DNA of 64,000 nucleotides, taken from the NCBI RefSeq assembly GCF_963576545.1, contig NC_083651.1, forward strand, positions 19,151,248-19,215,247, read 5' to 3'. The DNA is from Limanda limanda (taxonomy: Eukaryota > Chordata > Actinopteri > Pleuronectiformes > Pleuronectidae). Both the position numbers and the translations under genes were made by a program. This document shows positions 54,719 through 64,000 of the stretch, piece after piece (position 1 is the stretch's first letter; every line of letters begins with the position of its first letter). The notes beneath the pieces were generated by a model that saw nothing but the letters and a program-made list of their open reading frames with translations, did no database searches and was not told the origin of the DNA.

Positions 54719-57700
54719 GAGGTGCTAAAATCATGGAATTCCCTCATGTAGTGTATTCATGTGTGCGCACATGTAAAGAAGCGTTATCCTCGGATTTCCT
54801 TCCTTCCATGAGCAGAGGGAATTTCTCTTTCCGAAATTCACCACAGTCCTAAATATTAAACACCCTAACCGGGTCACTCGTCGGCTTCTGTCTCAGTGTG
54901 GACGTGTGTTCATGAATGAATGAATGAATGAGTGAAATATGTGTGTTTCATGTTGGGGTAGTGCTCATACATGTTCCACTCCCCCCCGCCTCTGTTCAAA
55001 AACATGTCTGTGGTGCACACATACAGAGGCCTCACTGAAAATAACACCCCAGTCAACGTCTTCATTTGACTTTATTCCCCATCAACAGCCTCATTTTACC
55101 TTACCATAATTATACCTCGGCCAGCCTCCATTCCCCGGCAACAACATCTGCACCCCATTGCCATCAAGCATCTCTGCACTAAGATCGCAATGTACAAGAT
55201 ATCACTCTCTGTACTACTACAGTTATGTTCTCATATTATATATTTATCAAACGGACACCTGTTGGTGATGGAGTCACTCATTTTTTAAGAAAGAAGACTG
55301 GGTGTATTGTAGCAAAAATATAGTTCTAAGAAACTTTGGGAACTTTTTGGCTGATCAGAGGACGTACAAATACGGCAGGCGCAGAGACGGGAGAAAGAAA
55401 TTTGCATTTTTGTATCAACTTTTAACATTTTAAAAGCCAATATTTTTGGTTTAAATGTCTGGAGAGTGTGACCAAAAGCTCTCAGTGCACAATGAATGCT
55501 CTTCACCACTTTGCCTTCGCTGTATAAATTCAATTCTTAGCATGTTGTCACTCTACTGGATAAATAATAATAATACAATAATAATTTAGAGTTTTTCAGT
55601 CTCTGTAAATTGTTACCTGTCCCTTTTTGTAATGTCTTTTTATAAATGGAATCAAATAGCCTATTGCTTTTTTTTTTTTTTTTTAACTGCTCTGATGGCA
55701 CAATTGTATGGTCCTACAAAACTCAATAAATAAAGTTTTTTAAATAGATAAAGCTTGCAAAATGTTGACATCACTACTCCTCCAGAAACTTCAGGTAACA
55801 CCCTTCACCCAAAGGTATAACCCACGACTTTCCAGTATTGTAAATTGATCATCAATACATTTTTATATTTTTGTTCATTTTCAAAGAAATTGGGAAACAG
55901 AGGGCTCCTTGAAACTGATCACAACCCGTTTCATAACACACAAACTTACTGCACATAATTGACTGCAAAGTTTCACACGATGCACATTTTAGATTTGTAA
56001 ATGCACAAACTCCTGGGTACTTGGATGAGAGGACGGCAGTTTTTAGACGTGTGAGAGAGAGAGCGCAGAGCGGAGTGAGAGAGGTTTAGAAGAGTGACGG
56101 AAACAGGGAGACAGCGACGGGCAGACCGAGAAATTAGGGGCTCTGCTGACCAGAAACTGCTCTGACTCAGACAAAGTCAACATCTCGGCTGACATCACCG
56201 ACCATCAGCTCCATCATGTCAACGTGAAACTCTTTGATGACCCAAACAACCTTCATTTGTCTGAACCCACAAGGGTTTTACTACTGCCACTGACACAGGG
56301 CCGGCTCTGTACGTTTATGCTACATCCAAACACCTTAAACGTTCTGGGTCGTATTATTTCATTGCACTGTAAAAGTCTTATTTCAGGATGTAAACAGTGT
56401 CAATGAGGAGTTTGGTATCTCCGAAAGATTTAGAAAACATCATTATTTTTGCAGTGACGAGCTGGAGAGCGGCGTTCTGAATGAGAAGACTGTAGTGTGA
56501 GGTGAGAGCGGGAGACAACTGACCACAGGCGTCCTGCAGGCAGGCACCAGGCGAATATACAGCTTCCCTAATTAACACGTGTAAAAACCCAGAGCGCGGC
56601 TCACAATGGGATTCATGAAAAGCAGCAAATCAGAGCTAAATTACTGGAAAAGGTAGGGGATTATTTCAATGATAAAAACCGCTGGTAAAACACATATGAA
56701 GATGGAGGAGTGAAGAGGGGTAGAGGGACTTTAGGGGGTTTATGGTTGCGGTTGTCTGCATGGGGCTGGGGTGTGTGAGGGGAAGGGGTGTCAGGGTTTC
56801 AAACCAGCAGCCTCTAATCCCGACACACTGCCTCTGGCAATTATAAGGCCTTCAAACACGGCCGGTGGGAGGAAAAAACATGACCAGGGAGACCAGACTA
56901 GCGCCGGGGCGTATTTAGCAACATACAGGCAGACTGTAATTACATATATGGCCAACAGAGAGATTTAATGACTTTTTCCTCCATCTACAGATTGACAAGG
57001 CAGAAGGGTTGATGGGGGGGGGACGATAAAGCATGAGGAGAGAAAGTCACTGGGTTTAATGTTGGTGGGAACAGAATATTAAAATGTTTGTAAAGTAGAA
57101 AAATGAATATACAACGATGACCAGATTTTGTAATGGATTAATGAATTGTTATCAGTTGATATTTTGTAACTTGAATTCCTCGTGAAGAAGTCTGGACACT
57201 TGGGGAACTCCTGGTTGTTTTGGGAAGTCTTTATCTGTGTCTTAGACTTTAGCAAGTGAAACACATTCAGTTGGATTGAGGCTGCGTCACAACCTTCCAA
57301 GAGTAAATGGTGGCTTAGATTGTATATTTCGGTTCATACGCCCGCTGCCGGCATTACCGTAAATACTGTATGTTATAATTACACCACACACGTATGTGAA
57401 CATGTGTAACACTATGAGTCGACGCTTTAACCTCATACCTATTGTTAAATTTCAAATCCAATGAGCTGGAGTAGAACTAAAGCTACAGAAAATGTGTCAC
57501 TGTGCAAATACACACGTATCATCTGACTCATAATCAAACAACGCTCTATATTCAGTTGGTTGTAGTCTGGAAACGCCACCGCTACAGGCCACAAAACCCT
57601 CCCACACACTGGGGCCTAAATGGTGAGCACCCAGACGACACCTCATGTCCTCTGATGTGATCAAAAATGAGAGAGAAGATTTGTAAGGATCATCCTCTTC

Positions 57701-57984
57701 ACTGCAATCTCATTGTGAAATGCTAGATGCTGGAGGTTATCCTGTTGGGGTAAAATTGGCTGCAAACAAATGTGTGGCAGTCAAAGTGTTGAAAAAGAGT
57801 GGAGTCCATGAATTGGAGGAAATGAGAGTTTGAGGATGTCAAATACCAAAAATGAATTAACAAATAAATAAATACAACAAACGTTTTATTCGTGGACAAC
57901 AAAACAATAAAAAACAGAAACATTTTATGGAGATAACTCTTAAGTTTATCTAATTTAAAAGCTGTTTTCTTATAGTACAACCAT

Positions 57985-58090
57985 CAGTGGTTCAGTGTCT
58001 TGCCCAAGGAAACGTCGACACGAGGACTTGAGGTGCTAGGGAATCGAACAATCAACACTCATGGACCAGCATGCTCAGGTTGAAGCGGTC
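57985..58090. repeat. Interspersed repeat fragment (ttcagtgtcttgcccaagg type)
   Basis: ggttcagtgtcttgcccaaggaaacgtcgacacgaggactt..gggaatcgaacaatcaac closely follows a sequence I recall as ubiquitous in teleost genomes (tcttgcccaaggacacttcgac...gggaatcgaacc). About 100 bp, non-coding. Confidence 0.45.
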
Positions 58091-58733
58091 TACAAAGTAA
58101 ATATAATTTTTTTTGGTTTTATGCAAAATCTTGAGACCAAGATAATGAGCAACACTTTCTCTATGTCTATTATAATTACAAACTATTTATTACAGCCTTT
58201 CTTTGAAATATAATTCTAATTCAGTTCAAAATCATCAGATTTGTAAGAAACTAGGATGAAAGTTTCACGGAGATTAGCTGGAAAAATACGGTATCAACAA
58301 AACAATTCTAAGCGTGCCTTTCCTCTGAAAATCATGATTTGCTTTAGATGAGGGTGTCATTGTTTTTGTACAAAGGTCTGAACCAGTGATAGGACTCCAG
58401 GTGTCACTTTGCCTCGCTCCAGCCATCTTGACCCACAAACAGGACGATGTCTTTGTCTTCAGCAAGCTGTGCACTCTCTATCAACTGTAGATTCATAATT
58501 GGAGTGGTTTAACGCAATGATTGATCGTCCTAGATGCATATTACTGAAAAAATCAAAATCTATATACTGTACGATTAAGTCAACTTTCTGGAAAAGTTCT
58601 TAATCATTTGAAACCCACAGGAACATCATGTTTTCATATGTTGTTTGTTGATAGCGTGCTGCTCTTGTTTACTCCCTTGCGAGTGTCTTACATCATTACA
58701 ACCACAGCAACATAATAATAGCATGCACTGTAG

Positions 58734-58734
<1 letters not shown>

Positions 58735-58772
<38 letters not shown>
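58735..58772. repeat. (CA)n microsatellite
   Basis: About 19 ca units. Confidence 0.95.
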
Positions 58773-58778
<6 letters not shown>

Positions 58779-60600
58779 TCTCATCCCATCCTTTCATCAC
58801 ACACCACATTCACACTTCCCGTAAAACCCTGGCTTCTTAAGCGATGGGTCGGAACCTATGATGTGTCTCAGCCCTACTTCCGGTGGGTGGCCACATGATT
58901 AAGAGTCCTCATATTGTTTAATGAGCCTGCGTCCCAGGCTATATTTCTCCTTTTGGTTTTAAAGGAAGAGGATGTGAGAGAAACGGCTTTTAACATCCCA
59001 TTTTATTGGTGATAGATCTCTCCAACCCCCATCTTTCCTCCATCCATCAAAAGGTTCCTGCTCCAACTTTAATTTCTTCCTTCAAACCTCTGTAATCTTT
59101 CCCTCCAGAGATATGACCACAACCCGTTACCACGGAGATGACTGCATCATTACTTTACAGGAAGCTCCACAATTTCTCAGTTGAAAATGCATTTTTTATC
59201 ATGATTTAATATCGTCCAGGTCGAGAACAAGGTCAGTTACAGTCAACACAACATAAACATATATATGACTGTTTTGTATTGTACACTGAAATAAGTTTAT
59301 TTGTTTTATTGTCTTAAAATCCTAAGTATTCTTACCAATATGAGCCCAGTGCCCTAAACAGATAAAGCTGCATCATGACTGTAGAAGCAAGCGCTTGAAC
59401 TTCCCACCACATGTGTATGAGAGACAACTAAATAAACAGGAACAACACACTCACTCGTAGTGCTCGAGCTACGTCTAGTAACCACTTGACTCACCACTTT
59501 TACTAACAACACAAATGTAGAGACAAATTAAGGCCACTTGCTTTGGTCATTGATGCACAAAACAACACGTGACAACACGCTAATGTCACATCGATCACAA
59601 CCTGACCTTAAGAACATAGGTGCAAAATAATAACCTCTGATCAGGATAATTTAGAAACATCAAACAAAGATAAAGGAAATCCAAAGCTTTTTCTATAACA
59701 CGCTCGGTGCTAATTCAAGTCATGGTGATGTACTGTCCCTATTTTCAGCCACATAGGTTAGATAGCTCATATTATTTTGACACAAACCAACAAAAGTTAG
59801 CTTCAGGGCTTTTTAAAAAAAAACTTTCATAAACATCTGGCAGTCGTCATTTCATAATCACATGTTTCCTCCTCTGTTTTCCAGCTATAGGTTGATAGAG
59901 CGTTCACTGTTCGGCACGCTAACTAGCTTTCCTCATCTGAATCAAAGGCTGCTCTGTGAGGATGTGCACAATAACATTTCAGCTTTAGGGATATTGCCAA
60001 AATCCTGTATCAATGACATTATCCCGCGCTCACACCCTTTTCTATTTAAAGTGTCCAATGGGCTACAGTACTTATAGATTTGAGGTATTATTTATTATCT
60101 TTCAGAACTAAGAAACAGTGGATATTTGATATTCTCTCTCTGCGACTATTTTCCTATCACTAAAACAAATATGTAACTTGAACAGGATGCCAGGGCAGTG
60201 TCCCTACATCACTCATGCACACACACACACACACTTACAGACATCTTGCTCCCAGCAGATGTTTCGTCCACCACTGCCTTCCCAGAAACCCACAAGTGAG
60301 CGTATTTTCCCGCCGCAGGGTCGGGGAGCAAAACCACTGAAGAAGACCGCTGCACCCCAACATAAAAAAAAACACCAGAGGGAAAAAAAATGAACAGAAA
60401 ACCTTTCAAAAAGGAAAGGAAGAGAAAAAAGCAAAGGATTTTCTAATCCATCCTTTATTGAGGTGGCTGGTTTTCGGCAGCGCAACCTTTTTTATGTGTG
60501 AGAAGGCTGGCCTGTAATTTGGGTAGCCACGACGACCAGAGGGACTTGTAATAAAACGAGACTCTATTCTGGGATGCTCTGTAATAATGGACGCCACCAT

Positions 60601-60957
60601 CCACTCCTCTTGTTAGAGATGGAAGGATGGATGGAGGGATAGAGATGGCTGGGTGGATGGACGGACGAACAGATGGACAAACAAATGATCAAGTGGACAG
60701 AAGGATGGATGGACGGACGGATGTATAGATGGATGGATGGATGGATGGATGGATAGATGAACAAATAATCATGTGGACAGAAGGATGTATGGATGGACGG
60801 ATGAATACACCAAAAATGGACAAGCGGACAGAAGGATGGATGAATGGATGAATGGATGAATGGATGAATGGATGGACGGACAGACAGATGGACAAGCAAA
60901 TGGACAAGTGGACAGAAGGGTGGATGAATGGATGGATGAATGGATGGATGAAAGCAT
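60601..60957. repeat. Nested ATGG/GGAC minisatellite
   Basis: About 350 bp built of atgg, ggac and gaat tetramers with a recurring longer motif, aagtggacagaaggatg, seen at about 60691, 60771 (catgtggacag variant), 60822 (aagcggacag) and 60906. Minus-strand frames rich in His-Pro-Ser-Ile are artefacts of the array. Confidence 0.85.
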
Positions 60958-62707
60958 TACATATGGACAGTGTCTGGACTTTGGGCATCGAACCAACAGA
61001 GCAGTAGCTCAATGGAAGAGCAAAAACTTGAATCAGAAGTCAGATAGATTCTTATTAGCCAGATGAAAAAAGTGATGACAGACAAACCATATATCTAATA
61101 ACTCACTCAAGCTCTCGCCAGCTCAACTCACTCGCATCCTCGCTCTCAAACACGCAAACCGACCAGCGCTGATCAATACCTGGCAGGACTTCTGAGTGGC
61201 CATTATGTCCTTCAACATGGCTACAAGTCCCTGTGGTTGAATTTGTGCATTCAGACACCTCTCTATAATCTCCACGCCATGTTAACAGTTACCCATTATG
61301 CCAAGCTCATAATTAGGAAATCACATTGGCATATACATCCTGTCATTAGAAGTGTCTATTGCTATTGCATTGTAATTACATTTTAGTAGGTTGTTATTAC
61401 ACCATTTAGAAGCTGTCTGTCTTACCTCAATCTCCTCCTTAATTGGTTATGTTGGTCTGTCCCGCCCCCCCGGGTCCGCCCACCTCTTTGACGGAACATT
61501 CCAGTGGTCTAAGCATTTTAAGCTGGAGAGTATTACAACTGAGTCTAATATGCCACAGAATGAAGGAAATGAAGAAGAGGGGGAAAATGGGCAGAGTGAG
61601 AGAGAGAGAGATTGAGAAATTGGTGAAAGACAGAACTTGGGAAGAGGGGTAAAGAAAAAGAACCGAGAAGAAATGAAAGAGGGAAATTAGGGTGAAAAAC
61701 ACGGTTTTCTTGTTGCATGACAGATTCCCTCCCAGCCAACCAAGGCTTGTCCTTTAATACCCAGAAGCCTTGATGTGGCTTCTCAACGATTGCACATGGG
61801 GCAACGCTGACCACATCTCTGCCATGCTGCTTATTATACTGCATTGCTCACACTCTGCATGTGTGTTTGCATGTGTGTGCGTGTGTGTGCCTGTGTGTGT
61901 GTCTGTGTGTGAGAGAGAGATAGATAGAGAGACAAGTGCCCATACATGGCAAATGTGAAGTGTGCATGTGTAGGCTTTTTGCACAGCAGTCATGCAGAGA
62001 ACTGTTCAATGAGACTTGTGCGTCTCAATTTGTCAACACCCTGGTGATGGATGGGACGGAGAAACCAGGAGTGAAATGTTCAAATGTGTTAGAGAAATGA
62101 GAAAGGAACAGAACGTAAATCAAGGAAATAATAATTTTCAAAGCCATGTTGTTTAAACAGAAGCAAAGCTTGTAAAATTTGAAATTAAACAACCTTTCCA
62201 CAAGTCATTATTCCAAACACGTTATTTTGATAAGTCTCAGTTTTTTGTAAGGTTAACTAGAGTTCTGAAAATAATTAAGATCACTTGGATGCTAAAAAAC
62301 ATTTTTAAATTAGAGGATCTGAAAAGAAAATGATATTTTCCTTCTAATTGAGAATAATTCCATTTGCAGAAAGCTGACTTCAAACCAGAGTGCACCATAT
62401 TTACCATCTATGGGAAATTGGCTGATGGATACTTTCGTAACAAGGTATAAATAAACCAAACAGACGTCATTATAGCATCACATACACATACATTACATAT
62501 TCTATACAGGCTTACCCACACAAATACATACAGGCCCACTGGACACAGTGCATGAGTTTTCCACCACGGTCAAAGGCAAGAATAGATGGATGAAGGAGAG
62601 GAAAATGAAGGACCCAGATTTTGACATGGAGCAAAACATGTGTTCCTTTCGACTGACCGCAAGGACTTCCTCTTTATGACCTTCGTGACCAGCCTCGTAT
62701 AGAGCAT

Positions 62708-62758
<51 letters not shown>

Positions 62759-62764
62759 CACACA

Positions 62765-62808
<44 letters not shown>
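62708..62808. repeat. (CA)n microsatellite with rare AAC variants
   Basis: About 100 bp of ca with cgcaca and caaaca interruptions. Confidence 0.97.
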
Positions 62809-64000
62809 GCAGTTTTAGTTTTTTTTAAAAATACCAACCAGATATTTCATCAAAGTATCATCATATTTGAACTTTTTTTTAATGCAAATAAATGTGCATG
62901 GTTGGGTTATTAATTATAAAGCAGTAGAAATGAAAAATTAAGATGCTTATCAACAATAACAAGGATCAAATCCCAACCAAACAAAGATAAATATTGAACA
63001 CATTTCTATATTGCATAAGCTTCTAGGTTTTAACCTAACAGTTGACCAGGGTCTTTCTGTGCAGCGTTTCCATGTGTCAGTTTTCTCTGGGTACTCCCTG
63101 TGTAGTAGCTTTGCAGACACAACTGCAATTACAATGCAATTTCTAAATACAGGATGACAAGACAAGTTGTTTATGGTTCTATTTGACCTGGATCCCATGT
63201 TACTGCATCTTTAGAAAAAAAATTGTATATGTGAATATGCAGATTACATTATAATGACATTTACTGTATTCCCATGGCTTTGGGCCAAAATTATAGATGT
63301 AAATATCAAATTAGATATAAATATTATTAATGACATATTCCCAAAGACGACTGATTGCTTCAGTGTCAGGGTGCTGTGTATACTGGCTCATCATCACAAT
63401 GTCATAGCTTCTCAGGATACTTTAGCAATTACCTTAATAATTTCCATGTAACTATTATAAGTCAAATGTCTGAGGTAAAAAAAAAAAAAGAAGCTAATTA
63501 CACTTATTCTTACTCATACTGCGGTATAACTTCATCATGCAGTGCTATGAATACTGAGTGATTCTGATAATAAAACTGTACAGGCTGTTGTACATGAATA
63601 TTGCTGGGTTTATGCTGCCCTCTGCTGTTCATCACTCGAACTTCAATAGATGTGTAATGAGAGGAAATGATTGATCAGAAAAAACACAATAGTGAAAATA
63701 AATATGTTGTAGACAACAGGTCTGAAAAACGTAATCATATTTAACTAACTAATAACTTATATTTATACTAATACTAATAACACTAATATATTTGCTATTT
63801 TCAAATACCTTTTGGCAGCATGCTAAACTGTTATTTCTGTTGTTTGTCATCCTGCATTTGAATATCAGTGCTCAGTACAATACAAACCATTCAAATTATA
63901 GTAACTGAATATTTTTAAGTCATCATGACCTCCAGATTTAGACAAAACAGGAAGAAACACCCGCACACACATGTTGTACATAGCTTATTGTGGGTTGCTG

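Larger units (their letters stand above)
46211..64000. other. Upstream flank of ihh, no supported gene
   Basis: I find no exon set with consistent phases or a recognisable domain on either strand. The longest open frame (48428-49168, plus) lacks any domain and has a low-complexity middle (SIHPSLHPSVS). The content is purine-rich tracts (49180-49350, 50990-51350, 53220-53380), microsatellites, a minisatellite at 60600 and a few interspersed repeats. In mammals ihh enhancers lie upstream within the neighbouring gene, so regulatory elements are likely here but are not visible to me. Confidence 0.5.

Noticed and set aside
61004..61021. tRNA D-arm-like gtagctcaatggaagagc
   Set aside because: A good A-box match, but no matching acceptor stem, anticodon loop or B-box (only a degenerate gattc) follows, so neither a tRNA gene nor a clear SINE head is supported.

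Overview
The window looks like a piece of a ray-finned (percomorph-type) teleost nuclear genome. Coding DNA is split into short exons with GT-AG introns, dinucleotide and tetranucleotide microsatellites are dense, several interspersed repeats resemble families common in fish, and the three genes that can be identified are vertebrate developmental or membrane-trafficking genes. Most long open frames are translations of (CA)n, (GA)n, (GATA)n and similar repeats or of non-coding DNA; the real genes had to be assembled exon by exon from splice sites and reading phase.

Layout. (1) About 2.40-2.64 kb, minus strand: the first coding exon of tmem198, a multi-pass membrane protein. The rest of the gene lies to the left, outside the window. 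A possible non-coding first exon and CpG-rich promoter lie at about 18.67-19.3 kb, which would make 2.64-18.67 kb one repeat-rich first intron. (2) 21.5-36.1 kb, plus strand: a complete bin1 (amphiphysin-2) gene of 19 recognised coding exons (710 codons) encoding N-BAR, proline-rich, clathrin-binding, acidic/repetitive and SH3 regions. A 45-nt candidate cassette exon sits exactly where the mammalian muscle exon 11 lies. The 3' UTR runs to an AATAAA near 38.51 kb. (3) 40.8-45.9 kb, minus strand: a complete Indian hedgehog (ihh) gene of 437 codons in four coding exons, one more than I know for vertebrate hedgehog genes, because the usual second exon is split. It is convergent with bin1. (4) 46.5-64 kb: the upstream flank of ihh, with no gene I can support. 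It holds microsatellites, purine-rich tracts, a nested ATGG-type minisatellite and fish repeat fragments, and any ihh regulatory elements would be expected here.

Genes and context. tmem198 and bin1 are divergent; bin1 and ihh are convergent. From memory, human TMEM198 and IHH are both on 2q35 and BIN1 is on 2q14, so the cluster is a plausible teleost arrangement of genes from one ancestral chromosome. There is no operon-like functional link. bin1 bends and tubulates membrane and recruits endocytic partners, ihh is a secreted morphogen, and tmem198 is a membrane protein linked to Wnt co-receptor signalling.

The most interesting observations are: the extra ihh intron and substitutions in its signalling domain; a 21-nt bin1 microexon encoding only the W-box; apparent loss of the AP2-binding motif while clathrin-type motifs persist; a 45-nt bin1 candidate exon of the right size, place and phase but without the poly-basic sequence; young coding repeats in bin1 exons 15 and 17; and a perfect 18-bp inverted repeat with a 1-nt centre at 16.5 kb.
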